Origin: CAYRIY01 sp964424335
GTDB taxonomy: Bacteria; Bacillota; Limnochordia; DTU080; RSA5
Length of the DNA stretch: 53,058 nucleotides
Assembly: GCA_964424335.1 (NCBI GenBank)
Contig: CAYRIY010000012.1
Location: 1-53,058, forward strand
Direction of reading: 5' to 3'
Below, in pieces: positions 15,175 through 23,580 of this stretch. The notes beneath the pieces were generated by a model. It was given only the letters and a program-made list of their open reading frames with translations. It had not been told where the DNA came from and searched no databases. The stretch's first letter is position 1, and each line of letters begins with the position of its first letter. Position numbers and translations under genes: made by a program.

Positions 15175-16401
15175 TTGGACACGCTGCGTACGGGGGATCG
15201 GGCGCTAATTCGGGAGTTGAATACGTCGATCGTGTTGGACTGCGTCCGCAGACAAGGCCCGATCGCCCGTACCGAGATTGCGTCGATGACGGGCATGGGG
15301 CGTTCCACCGTATCGGGGATCGTCGGGCGACTCCTCGAGAAAGGGCTTCTGGAGACAGTCGGCGCGGGCGACTCGACGGGAGGTCGAAAGCCTGAGATGC
15401 TTTCGTTCAACCCGAGACGCTACTACTCGATGGGGATTCACGTGGCAAAGGGCGAGGCGACGGGATGTCTGACCGATCTCGACGGCCGGATTCTCTTTCG
15501 AGTATCGCAGCGATTGCGCGATAAACCGACGGAGTGGGCGTTTCTTTCAGCGACTGTCCGCAGCTTGTTCGACCGGTTGCTCGAGGAGGCCGAAATCGCG
15601 GCGCGAGACCGACTGCTCGGAGTGGGCATCGCCGTTTCGAGTCCGGCCGTCCGTGACGACGCCGCAAGCGGCGCTTCCCATGATTTGTTTGGCGCGGCCA
15701 GCAAAGAGCTGGAAGCCGACCTCGGCGTGCCGGTGTGGATCGAGGATGCCGAGCACGTTGGCGCGTTGGGCGAGAAATGGGCCGATCGCGGCGACTCCGA
15801 CGACTTTCTGTTTGTCTCCGTGGGGGCAAAGATCGGAGCGAGCTTGGTCGTCGACCGAAAGCTGCTTGGAAGCGAGAGGACAGGGGTCGGCCAGATCGGG
15901 CACATGCGATTGCTCGAGGACGGTCCGGAGTGTCGTTGTGGGTTGAGGGGTTGCGTTGAGACGCTGGCGGGCGATGCGGCGCTCATTCGCTACTATCGAG
16001 ACGGTTTGACCGATGAAGGTGGTGCAGCCTCCGATGCGTCGATCAGGGACATCGCGGCCGCAGCGCACCGAGGCGAACCGCACGCCGTCCGGGCGATCGA
16101 GCGAGCCGCAGGCGTGCTTGGCACGGCAATCGCCAATGCAGTCAAGTTGATTGGAATTGATCAGGTCGTCGTCGCGGGTGAGACGGCCGTGCTCGGAGGC
16201 GCGTTGTACTTGGACGCTGTGAGCAGCCAAACAAAGGCGGAGCTTCCCGCAGGCGTGCGTGACCGGACCGTCGTGCGCCAGTCGAAGCTGGGCAGTGAGG
16301 TCTGGCTCGCAGGCGCCGCCGCCCTGGTCATCGAGGAAGTGTTTCGACCGCCCATTTACAGCGGGGCAAGTCCGGTTGTGGCGAGGGTCGTCGCAAATTG
16401 A
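15175..16401 (+). CDS. ROK-family transcriptional regulator (NagC/XylR type)
   Basis: 408 residues. The N-terminal winged helix (GPIARTEIASMTGMGRSTVSGIVGRLLEKGLLE) is fused to a ROK sugar-kinase-like domain. The ROK zinc motif CRCGLRGCVE is present after GQIGHMRLLEDG. The TTG start has AGGAGG just upstream. The stop overlaps the start of the GH66 gene by four bases (TTGA), so regulator and enzyme are translated together. By context it senses a glucan breakdown product and controls this operon and possibly itself. No operator was identified in the 139-base gap before it. Confidence 0.93.
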   Translation: MDTLRTGDRALIRELNTSIVLDCVRRQGPIARTEIASMTGMGRSTVSGIVGRLLEKGLLETVGAGDSTGGRKPEMLSFNPRRYYSMGIHVAKGEATGCLTDLDGRILFRVSQRLRDKPTEWAFLSATVRSLFDRLLEEAEIAARDRLLGVGIAVSSPAVRDDAASGASHDLFGAASKELEADLGVPVWIEDAEHVGALGEKWADRGDSDDFLFVSVGAKIGASLVVDRKLLGSERTGVGQIGHMRLLEDGPECRCGLRGCVETLAGDAALIRYYRDGLTDEGGAASDASIRDIAAAAHRGEPHAVRAIERAAGVLGTAIANAVKLIGIDQVVVAGETAVLGGALYLDAVSSQTKAELPAGVRDRTVVRQSKLGSEVWLAGAAALVIEEVFRPPIYSGASPVVARVVAN

Positions 16402-18215
16402 GTCTGCCTTTCGTCTTAAGGCGATATGCAGTTGGCGCCGTGATCATATTCGTTTTGGGCGTTCACCTTGGACTAACGCCGACGTTGCCGTCCGTTCAGG
16501 CTCTGGCTCCCGAACGTGACTGGGTCGCAATGGGGACGGATGAGCCGGACAGCAATGGCTTGGGAGTGAGTTTCTTGGCAGATGCACGACTTTTGATCGA
16601 GGTAGATCGAGCGCAGTACAGGCCGGGCGAACCGGTCCGGATCACTGTATCGCTCGCGCCGGAACGGGCGGATCAGACCGTGTTTGACGAGGTCGTAGTC
16701 GACGTGTATCGCTTGGCCAATCAGGCTGCCTCTTTGAGGCAGCCATCCGGCGATGGCGCAACCTGGACTTTTGAATGGACGCCCCCGCGGGAGCCGGCGG
16801 GTTATGGCGTACGAGCGGCGCTGCTTTCGGGCGGCGCCGAAGTGGCGTGGTCTGAGTCGGCCTTTGACGTCGCACACGCCTGGACGGATCATCCGCGGTA
16901 CGGCTTTGTGTCCGAGTTTGGCGCATGGGACGAGGAAGCTGCGCTCGCACAGTTTCGCCTCATGAATCGCCTGCACCTAAACGGGGTGCAGTTTTATGAC
17001 TGGATGTACAAGCACGAGTCGCTCGTTCCACAGACGGAGACCTTCGTCGACTCGCTAGGCCGGGAGCTCCAGGTGGCGTCGATCGAGGGCAAAATCCGGC
17101 TCGCCCGCTCGCACGGCATGGCCCCGATGGCCTACACGGCGATTTACGCGGCGTCGCCCGAGTACTTCGAACGCAATCGGGACTGGGCGCTCTACGATGA
17201 TAAGGGAAAGCCGATCCCGTTTGCGGACGGCTACCTATATCTGATGAATCCGGCTCGCGGTAGCGAGTGGCGCGAGCACTTGATGGACGAGTTTATCAAA
17301 GCGCTCGATCGCTTCAATTTCGAAGGGATTCACATCGACCAATACGGGTTTCCGAAAGTGGCACACACGCGCGCCGGCCACACCGTGATTTTGTCCACGG
17401 CATTTCGCGACTTTATCAACGACGCGAAGGATCGGCTAAAAACCCACTTTGAGCGAAACTCGCTCACGTTTAACTCGGTGACCAACTGGCCTACAGCCGT
17501 GGTTGGGAGGTCCAACTACGATTTTAATTACATCGAAGTTTGGCCGCCTTACACGACGTACGGCGACATCGAGATGATCCTTCGCGACGCCTATCAGAGC
17601 TCAAACGGGAAGCCGACGGTGATCGCCGCCTACATCGACCCGCGTTTCGAAGCGACCGCTCGCTTGCTAAACGCCCTGATTGCCGCAAACGGCGGTACGC
17701 ACATCGAGATGGGCGAGGGCGACGGCATGTTGGCGGACCCATACTTTCCCAAGTTTCAAAGGGTGAGCCCCGCCCTTTGGAGCGCGCTCGTCGCACATTA
17801 CGACTTTATCGTCCGCTACCGGGAGCTCCTGTACGAGCCCCGTTGGTACCAGGGCGTTCGCGACCGCGTGCTGGTAAACGGAGAACGGGTGGCAGAGCGA
17901 CCGGAGCCGGGCAAGGTGCACGGGGTGTTGCACCAGTCGCAGTCGACCATGCGACAGGTGCTCAGTTTGATCAACTTCACCAGTGCATCGACGGTCGACT
18001 GGCGAGAAGCGCAAAGTTCGCCAGAGGCGCTCGAGGACGTCGAGGTTTCGGTCGTGGTGGACGCTTTGCCGAAGGCGGTGTGGTGGGCTTCGCCGGACGC
18101 CCCGACGCTTAGCCTTCAGCCTCTCGAGGCGAGGGTGATCCACCAAGATCAGCTCCGGGTCGAGCTGACGATTCCAAGGATCGAGTACTGGAGCGTCGTC
18201 GTCCTCGAGTATTGA
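16398..18215 (+). CDS. GH66 dextranase/cycloisomaltooligosaccharide glucanotransferase-like enzyme, exported
   Basis: 605 residues with an N-terminal signal peptide (hydrophobic about 10-30, cleavage near VQALA). An N-terminal Ig-like beta domain (YRPGEPVRITVSL) is followed by a TIM barrel and a C-terminal beta domain, the GH66 layout. GIHIDQYGFP (about residue 311-320) fits the nucleophile Asp region and HIEMGEGDG (about 434-442) the acid/base Glu region of dextranases. GH66 enzymes cleave alpha-1,6-glucan or form cyclic isomaltooligosaccharides. The TTG start overlaps the ROK stop. Followed by SBP-A, giving a regulator-enzyme-uptake module. Assigned by overall similarity; cyclisation versus hydrolysis cannot be told. 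Confidence 0.85.
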   Translation: MSLPFVLRRYAVGAVIIFVLGVHLGLTPTLPSVQALAPERDWVAMGTDEPDSNGLGVSFLADARLLIEVDRAQYRPGEPVRITVSLAPERADQTVFDEVVVDVYRLANQAASLRQPSGDGATWTFEWTPPREPAGYGVRAALLSGGAEVAWSESAFDVAHAWTDHPRYGFVSEFGAWDEEAALAQFRLMNRLHLNGVQFYDWMYKHESLVPQTETFVDSLGRELQVASIEGKIRLARSHGMAPMAYTAIYAASPEYFERNRDWALYDDKGKPIPFADGYLYLMNPARGSEWREHLMDEFIKALDRFNFEGIHIDQYGFPKVAHTRAGHTVILSTAFRDFINDAKDRLKTHFERNSLTFNSVTNWPTAVVGRSNYDFNYIEVWPPYTTYGDIEMILRDAYQSSNGKPTVIAAYIDPRFEATARLLNALIAANGGTHIEMGEGDGMLADPYFPKFQRVSPALWSALVAHYDFIVRYRELLYEPRWYQGVRDRVLVNGERVAERPEPGKVHGVLHQSQSTMRQVLSLINFTSASTVDWREAQSSPEALEDVEVSVVVDALPKAVWWASPDAPTLSLQPLEARVIHQDQLRVELTIPRIEYWSVVVLEY

Positions 18216-18232
18216 CGTTGCCGGCTTCTCAA

Positions 18233-18391
18233 CTTGAGGAGTCACCCACTTGGCCGCCCGACCTTGTCGGCCCGGCCAAGCCACGAACGGATGAAAATCC
18301 TAGCGGGCCAGCACCGCTGGCCCTATTGGGCGGCAAGTGGGGACGGCAGCCAATCGGTTTTCCAAAGGAGGTGGTCCGCAAGGGCTCGATC
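18233..18391 (+). promoter_or_regulatory. Structured leader element, copy 1 (before SBP-A)
   Basis: This region aligns end to end with the leader before SBP-D (46317-46470). Shared parts in order: hairpin A (GGCCG-CCGAC-loop-GTCGG-CGGCC, 18252-18277); a CGGATGAAAA segment (18288-18297); hairpin B (GGGCCAGC-3-GCTGGCCC, 18305-18323); the string ATTGGGCGGCAAGTGGGGAC (18325-18344); then a ribosome-site-like AAAGGAGG. In this copy 18241-18259 can also pair with 18328-18344 over about 17 base pairs with two single-base bulges, which would disrupt hairpin A. No known riboswitch class was recognised. No start codon follows the AAAGGAGG at a useful distance. Confidence 0.65.
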
Positions 18392-18424
18392 GATGCGGAG
18401 TCAATGTGTTGCACCACGTCTCAA

Positions 18425-18473
18425 CGGCAAGTGGGGACCCATGCCAGACGGATTTTTAAAAGGAGGCATTGTC
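18425..18473 (+). repeat. Second partial copy of the leader 3' part, adjoining the SBP-A start
   Basis: CGGCAAGTGGGGAC at 18425-18438 repeats 18331-18344 exactly, 94 bases apart. It is again followed by a T-rich stretch and AAGGAGG. The last 17 bases before and into the SBP-A start (AAGGAGGCATTGTCATG) are identical to those of SBP-D. Confidence 0.75.
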
Positions 18474-19712
18474 ATGCAGCGAAATGCAAAGCTAACCGGT
18501 TTGTTGCTCATCGGCGTGCTGCTTCTGCTCACGAGTGTCGCTGGCGCATCGTCGACCGTGTCGTTTTGGCATACCTACAGCGAAGAAGAGACGGCTTTCC
18601 TCGAAGGCACGTTGATCCCGAGGTTTGAGGCCGCCAATCCCAACATCCGCGTCGAGTCGGTCCGGATCGATTACGGCGAATTCCGCTCGCGCATGGTGGC
18701 GGCGTCTGCCGCAGGCGCCGGCCCGGACGTCGCGCGGATCGACATCATTTGGAGCCCCGAATTGGCCGCGTCAGGCCTTTTGGAGCCCCTTTCGAGGTAC
18801 CCGGGCTTCGACGCTCTTTTGAGCCAGGTGTATCCTGGGCCGCTTTCGACGAACTTTTACGAGGGCGAATACTACGGACTCCCGCTGACGACCAACACGC
18901 AAGTGTACATCTATAATGAACAAACATTCCAAGAGACGGGCGTCACCGTTCCGGTCACCACGTCGGAGTTTGAGGAAGTGACCCGGCGACTCACAAGGCG
19001 AGACGCCGAAGGCATTACCCGGTACGGCTACGACATGGGCGGCCCGTGGAACTGGCACCTCCTCCCCTGGATTTGGAGCAACGGGGGCGCGCTCACCGAT
19101 CCGGCGATCACGACGGCGAGAGGCTACTTGGACGGCGAAGCCACCATCAGCATCATCGAACGGATTGCCAATTGGGCAAACGACGGCATTCTCGCTCCGA
19201 ACATGATCGGACAGGACTTTGACGGCTGGGGCTCCTTTGTCAATGGCGTGGCAGCAGCCAGGCAGGATGGTCCCTGGTTTGGCAACTGGATCGAGGCGAA
19301 TCACCCCAACGTCGACGTCGGCTACGCGTTGATCCCGCACGAAGTGGGGGTAGATTCCATCTCCGTGGTCGGCGGCGAGAACATCGCCCTGCTCCGCTCT
19401 TCCAACAACAAGGAGGCGGCGTGGGCGTTCACGCGCTTCATGCTCTCGGCCGATACCCAGGCGCAGTTCGCGGAGGTTGGCCAGATCCCTGTGATCATGT
19501 CGGCGGCTAGCGCAGACGTCTTTGTCCGGAGCTCCTACTATCCGGTATACCTGGAGCAGCTCATGACGGCGCAGGCCCGTACGCCGCACCCCGGCTACCA
19601 GCGTCTCGAAGAGATTGCTCAAGACGCGTTTGCAAAGGCGATCAATGGGTCGGTGACGCCCCGATCGGCTTTGGAAGAAGCAGCACGGTTGATCGACGAA
19701 GCGATATTCTAA
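18474..19712 (+). CDS. ABC transporter sugar-binding protein (SBP-A), family 1
   Basis: A 412-residue periplasmic or extracellular MalE-like binding protein. ATG at 18474 has AAGGAGG seven bases upstream; open frame further upstream is leader, not gene. The signal peptide (hydrophobic about 8-21, cleavage near VAGA-SS) lacks a lipobox Cys. The mature protein starts with STVSFWHTYSEEE, then IPRFEAANPNIRVE, and continues through typical family-1 motifs such as GLPLTTNTQVYIYNEQTFQETG and EAAWAFTRFMLSADTQ. It is the last gene of the ROK-GH66 operon, so alpha-glucan oligosaccharides are the likely ligand. No permease genes follow; a terminator does. Confidence 0.94.
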   Translation: MQRNAKLTGLLLIGVLLLLTSVAGASSTVSFWHTYSEEETAFLEGTLIPRFEAANPNIRVESVRIDYGEFRSRMVAASAAGAGPDVARIDIIWSPELAASGLLEPLSRYPGFDALLSQVYPGPLSTNFYEGEYYGLPLTTNTQVYIYNEQTFQETGVTVPVTTSEFEEVTRRLTRRDAEGITRYGYDMGGPWNWHLLPWIWSNGGALTDPAITTARGYLDGEATISIIERIANWANDGILAPNMIGQDFDGWGSFVNGVAAARQDGPWFGNWIEANHPNVDVGYALIPHEVGVDSISVVGGENIALLRSSNNKEAAWAFTRFMLSADTQAQFAEVGQIPVIMSAASADVFVRSSYYPVYLEQLMTAQARTPHPGYQRLEEIAQDAFAKAINGSVTPRSALEEAARLIDEAIF

Positions 19713-19756
19713 TTCGCCTGGTCGATCTCGGTTAGAATACAGCTCATGCACTGTTG

Positions 19757-19783
19757 GGGGCCCGGTGACTCGGGCCCTCTTTC
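19757..19783 (+). terminator. Terminator after SBP-A
   Basis: GGGCCCG (19758-19764), six-base loop, CGGGCCC (19771-19777), then TCTTT. Confidence 0.8.
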
Positions 19784-19810
19784 ATTCGTGCGCTCGAGCT
19801 TTCGAGCGTC

Positions 19811-20992
19811 TCATGCGCTTGATCGAGCGCGGGGGCGGCGGGTCGGCCGTTCCCAGTTGAGGTAGATCGCAAGCGGTATTGCGAGGATCAGAGCGCTTAC
19901 GAGAAACATCGTGTTGTAATCGGTGAGGGATGCAACCCAACCGAGCACGAGCGGGCCGGCGCCGACCCCGATGTCCATGGCGCCAAAGAATGTCCCGTTC
20001 GCCGAGCCCCTCCGCTCCGGCGGCACACGCTGGATCACCATGGCGAGCGTGGTGGGCATCAAGACGCCAAGCCCCACACCGATCAAGGCCGCGGCGAGGG
20101 CAAAGCCCACGGTGCCCCACGCTTGAAAGAGCAGGAACATGCCGATTGCAGTAGCAAATAATCCTGGAAGGATCGTAACGTCGGGGCCGTGTCGGTCAAA
20201 GAGTCGGCCCGCAAAGGGCCTCGAAAGCACGACGGCGACCGCGTACACGGGAAAGAAGATCCCGGGGTTTGCGACGCCCGCTTCGATGGCGTACAGCGTG
20301 ATGTATGCGAGCGTGCCGCCAAAGGTCAGCGCGACGAACATGTAGATCGAAGACAGGCGGACGACGCTCCCCTCAATGATGCCGCGCACGCGGATCGGCC
20401 CCCGATCGGGCTCGTGGAGGCTTGGAGCTTTGACGAGGAACGCCGCCGCGAGGGCGATCAACGTCATCGCGCTCGCAACGAGGATCATTGCGTCAAAGCC
20501 GTGCGCGTTCATGACGGTGAGGCCGATCCATGGGCCGAGCGCCATGCCTAAAGGCGGCGTGACGCTGTAGTAGGCCATGCCTTCACCCCGGCGCTCGGCC
20601 GGAATCAGGTCGGCGGCGATCGCTCCCGTCGCTGTAGTTGCGATGGCGAAGGGGATCCCTTGTAGCATGCGCACGGCGAATAGGAGACCGATCGAGTTCG
20701 CCCAGTAGTATAGGAGCATGGTGACCAGGAACCCGAGCATGCCCAAGAGAAACACGTTTCTCCTGTTGAAGCGGTCTGTAACGACGCCCGCGAGCGGCCT
20801 GATCAGGACGACGGCAAACGAGAAAACACTGATGACCAGCCCCACGTGGGATTCATTCCCGCCCAACTCGCCGACGATGTAAACCGGAAGCGTCGATAAG
20901 AGAAACGTAAAGCCGGAAAAGATGAGTAGCGATACGATGCTAAGGGAAATGAAGCTGCTCGTCCAAAGAGGGGGGAGGGGGCGCGCGTTCAA
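19811..20992 (-). CDS. Major facilitator superfamily transporter
   Basis: A 393-residue MFS protein with about twelve membrane helices in two halves. The loop 2-3 signature appears as RPLAGVVTDRFNRRN and again in the second half as RPFAGRLFDRHGPD. The TTG start at 20992 is supported by AAGGAG nine bases before it. Sequence style is that of drug or small-molecule exporters of the YfkF/staphyloferrin-like group, but no substrate can be assigned. It is divergent from the DAP dehydrogenase gene across a 157-base gap. Confidence 0.93.
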   Translation of the reverse strand: MNARPLPPLWTSSFISLSIVSLLIFSGFTFLLSTLPVYIVGELGGNESHVGLVISVFSFAVVLIRPLAGVVTDRFNRRNVFLLGMLGFLVTMLLYYWANSIGLLFAVRMLQGIPFAIATTATGAIAADLIPAERRGEGMAYYSVTPPLGMALGPWIGLTVMNAHGFDAMILVASAMTLIALAAAFLVKAPSLHEPDRGPIRVRGIIEGSVVRLSSIYMFVALTFGGTLAYITLYAIEAGVANPGIFFPVYAVAVVLSRPFAGRLFDRHGPDVTILPGLFATAIGMFLLFQAWGTVGFALAAALIGVGLGVLMPTTLAMVIQRVPPERRGSANGTFFGAMDIGVGAGPLVLGWVASLTDYNTMFLVSALILAIPLAIYLNWERPTRRPRARSSA

Positions 20993-21149
20993 CGTTGCCT
21001 GCTCCTTTTGACGCGTTTTCGTGGGATTGGAATCATCAAACTAAGGCGCGTATGAGTGCATTATCGCCCATGGGGCGGGGCCGGGCAATAGGGAGCCCGG
21101 AAAGGTTTAGCGAAGCCTTCAGTAAGCAAAGGAAATCAACAGACGAAAG

Positions 21150-22064
21150 TTGGTGCGAACGCTCTTGAGCGCGAAGAAGAGAGTTGCAGTCGTTGGATAC
21201 GGAAATATCGGCGCATACGCCGTCCAGGCACTCATGGAAGCGCCCGATCTGGCCCTTGCCGGCGTTGTCCGCCGTAATCCCGAAGACCGAGGCGGTCTGC
21301 CGCCCGAGGTGGCGGTCGCAGGCGACATTCGTGAGCTGGGCGAGGTGGACGCAGCGCTCCTATGCGGTCCGAGCCGAGCGATTCCGGACTTGGCCGCCAG
21401 TTACCTCGCGCAGGGCATCAACACGGTCGACTCATACGATATCCACGGTGATCTCGCCGATTTGAGGGTGCGGCTCGACGCAGTTGCCAAGGCTCACGGT
21501 GCAGTCGCGGTCATCTCGTCAGGTTGGGATCCGGGAACCGACTCGATACTGCGGGCATTGTTCGAGGCGATGGCGCCCCGAGGGATTACATACACCAACT
21601 TCGGCCCAGGGATGAGCATGGGTCATTCGGTTGCCGTCCGTGCAATCGCCGGCGTCAAAGACGCCTTATCGCTCACGGTCCCTCTCGGTCAGGGAATTCA
21701 TCGCCGCATGGTCTACGTCGAGGTGGAGGAGGGCGTCGATTTTGCTCAAGTGCGAGACGCCGTCCGTTCGGATCCCTACTTCAAGAATGACGAGACACAC
21801 GTGATTCAGGTCGACGACGTCAGAGCCTTGATCGATGTGGGCCACGGCGTGCGTTTGGAGCGGAAAGGCGTCTCGGGCAGCACCCACAATCAGCTCTTCC
21901 ACTTTGATATGCGCATCAACAACCCTGCGCTAACCGCACAGGTGATGGTGGCTTCGGCGCGCGCGTCGTTCCGGCAGCAACCTGGGGCGTACACCCTGAT
22001 CGAGGTGCCTGTTGTCGATTTGTTGCCCGGTGACCGGGATGCACTGATCCGCAGACTCGTCTAG
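21150..22064 (+). CDS. ddh: meso-Diaminopimelate dehydrogenase
   Basis: A 304-residue NADPH-dependent enzyme making meso-DAP in one step from tetrahydrodipicolinate, feeding lysine and peptidoglycan synthesis. RVAVVGYGNIGAYAVQAL is the cofactor fold. DSYDIHGDL, SSGWDPGTDSILRALFEAMAP and GPGMSMGHSVAVRAI are characteristic of DAPDH and closest in style to the Symbiobacterium type. The TTG start at 21150 lacks a strong ribosome site; TTG at 21165 is an alternative. It stands alone between a divergent MFS gene and the SOS-linked nuclease locus. Confidence 0.93.
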   Translation: MVRTLLSAKKRVAVVGYGNIGAYAVQALMEAPDLALAGVVRRNPEDRGGLPPEVAVAGDIRELGEVDAALLCGPSRAIPDLAASYLAQGINTVDSYDIHGDLADLRVRLDAVAKAHGAVAVISSGWDPGTDSILRALFEAMAPRGITYTNFGPGMSMGHSVAVRAIAGVKDALSLTVPLGQGIHRRMVYVEVEEGVDFAQVRDAVRSDPYFKNDETHVIQVDDVRALIDVGHGVRLERKGVSGSTHNQLFHFDMRINNPALTAQVMVASARASFRQQPGAYTLIEVPVVDLLPGDRDALIRRLV

Positions 22065-22146
22065 CGGCGGATTTGTCATGGAGAGGCGAACTGCGCCATT
22101 CTGGCCGGCGTTTGGAGGAACTCATCGGCACGTTTTTTGCCGTTAC

Positions 22147-22160
22147 AGAACATATGTTCG
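22147..22160 (+). promoter_or_regulatory. LexA (SOS) box before the nuclease-ATPase operon
   Basis: AGAACATATGTTCG contains GAAC-ATAT-GTTCG, matching the Gram-positive LexA/DinR box CGAAC-N4-GTTCG at all but the first base. It lies 32 bases before an extended -10 (22192-22197) and about 180 bases before the gene. Confidence 0.65.
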
Positions 22161-22187
22161 ATTTTGGGTTAATCCGCCATGATCCCT

Positions 22188-22197
22188 GTGATATAAT
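22188..22197 (+). promoter_or_regulatory. Extended -10 promoter element
   Basis: TGTGATATAAT: a perfect TATAAT at 22192-22197 with TG at the extended position. A clear -35 is not visible. Confidence 0.55.
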
Positions 22198-22277
22198 CGT
22201 AGACACGCTCCCAGGCGCCATGGGATTGGCGGATGCCGGCGACCTGGACAAGTGTGGATCGGGTTTAACCGCGGCTT

Positions 22278-22306
22278 GGACTAGCCTGTGCAGGGTTAGT
22301 CCTTTT
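22278..22306 (+). terminator. Hairpin with T-run inside the nuclease leader (attenuator or small-RNA terminator)
   Basis: GGACTAGCC (22278-22286) pairs with GGGTTAGTCC (22293-22302), with a one-base irregularity and a G-T pair, and is followed by TTTT. It lies between the -10 at 22192 and the nuclease gene at 22339, so it would end a transcript of about 100 bases. Confidence 0.5.
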
Positions 22307-22338
22307 CCACCTTTTCTTGGATCAGGGGTGATGGCAGG

Positions 22339-23580
22339 GTGGGCGTCAGGTTTATACACACGGCCGATTTGCAAATCGGGATGAAAGCGTCGCACGTGGC
22401 CAAAGCGGCTGATGAAGTGCGAAAAGCGCGCGTCGAGACGGCGGGGCGCATCGCTGCGCTTGCAAAGCAGAAAAATGTCGATTTTCTCTTAGTCGCCGGG
22501 GATTTGTTTGAGGATAACGCCGTCGGCAACGACGTGGTCCACCAAGTGCTTCACGCCCTCGAAAAAGCCGCGCCGACGCCGGTATACATACTCCCGGGCA
22601 ACCACGACCTGCTGGTCCCCGGGGGCATCTACGAGCGGGCAGCGTTTCGCTCCGGGCCACGCAATGTACACGTCTTGCGTTCGACCGAGCCTGTCATGAT
22701 CGGCGATGCGGCGCTCCTGCCATCCCCGATCCAACAGAAAAACTCAGATCGTGATCCGACGAGGGTCTTTTTGGAGACGAGTTCCTCGGCGAATGAAAGG
22801 ATCAAGATCGGCGTGGCGCACGGTTCGCCCCGGATCGAGGGCAAGTATAAGCCGGACGATCACCCGATTGCACTTGACGCGGCGGAGCGATATGGACTGG
22901 ACTACCTCGCGCTCGGCCACTGGCACTCTTGGTTGCAGATAAATCCGAGGATGCTGATGCCCGGCACGCCGGAGCCTACCAATTTCGGCGAATCGAGCGG
23001 CTGCGCGGCGCTCGTGTCGATCGATGCTCCCGGCGCTCTGCCGTCGGTGGAGAAACTTCAGGTTGCAGGCCTCAGGTGGGAGGAGCGCGGGTTTGACGCG
23101 GAGGCCGGGGCGAGCGCCCTCGACCATGACGTAAAGGCTTGGATCGGGGAGCTGGAGGACCCTGCTCGGTCGCTTGTGCGCGTGCGGCTCGTTGGACCGA
23201 TTACCTCGGATGTGGAGGGGATCGTGGTCGAGCTGGATGATTGGCTGCAAGCCCGAGTGATGTACTCCGAGATCGACATGAGTGGGACGAGCTTTGCACT
23301 TTCACGAGGCCGACTGCGTGAGATCGCCGCCTCCCATCCTTTTGTCGCGGGTCTTTTGGCCGACCTGTCGACGCTCGCCGCCACGGCGTCGCTCGGGGCG
23401 ACTGATGAGACGTTTTTATCACAAGCGGCCGCCGCGTCGGAGGAAGAGCCGAGGGCCGCAGGCGCAGACCCCCGCGCCTTGAGGGAGCTCCTAAGGGAGA
23501 GCGGCCTGGAGCTCGATGCGGATGTCGTCCAAGAGGCGATGAGACAACTCGGTCACTGCGTAGGGGAGGTTTGGCGATGA
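22339..23580 (+). CDS. SbcD/YhaO-like DNA repair exonuclease
   Basis: A 413-residue Mre11-type metallophosphoesterase. The five phosphoesterase motifs are visible: HTADLQIG, VAGDLFED, LPGNHDLL, GVAHGSP and LALGHWHS. The size fits B. subtilis YhaO (about 400) as well as SbcD. The GTG start at 22339 was taken because RFIHTADLQIG follows at once. The stop overlaps the ATG of the ATPase by four bases (ATGA), as usual for nuclease-ATPase partners in an Mre11-Rad50-like complex acting on broken DNA ends. An SOS box lies upstream, suggesting induction by DNA damage. Confidence 0.92.
   Translation: MGVRFIHTADLQIGMKASHVAKAADEVRKARVETAGRIAALAKQKNVDFLLVAGDLFEDNAVGNDVVHQVLHALEKAAPTPVYILPGNHDLLVPGGIYERAAFRSGPRNVHVLRSTEPVMIGDAALLPSPIQQKNSDRDPTRVFLETSSSANERIKIGVAHGSPRIEGKYKPDDHPIALDAAERYGLDYLALGHWHSWLQINPRMLMPGTPEPTNFGESSGCAALVSIDAPGALPSVEKLQVAGLRWEERGFDAEAGASALDHDVKAWIGELEDPARSLVRVRLVGPITSDVEGIVVELDDWLQARVMYSEIDMSGTSFALSRGRLREIAASHPFVAGLLADLSTLAATASLGATDETFLSQAAAASEEEPRAAGADPRALRELLRESGLELDADVVQEAMRQLGHCVGEVWR

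Noticed and set aside
18233..18391. Known riboswitch class (c-di-GMP, cobalamin, glycine, ZTP and similar)
   Set aside because: The conserved core strings of those classes are not present; the element is left unassigned.
18234..18473. In-frame extension of SBP-A by 80 codons
   Set aside because: The region aligns with a non-coding leader before SBP-D, and the start at 18474 has an ideal ribosome site and gives a proper signal peptide.
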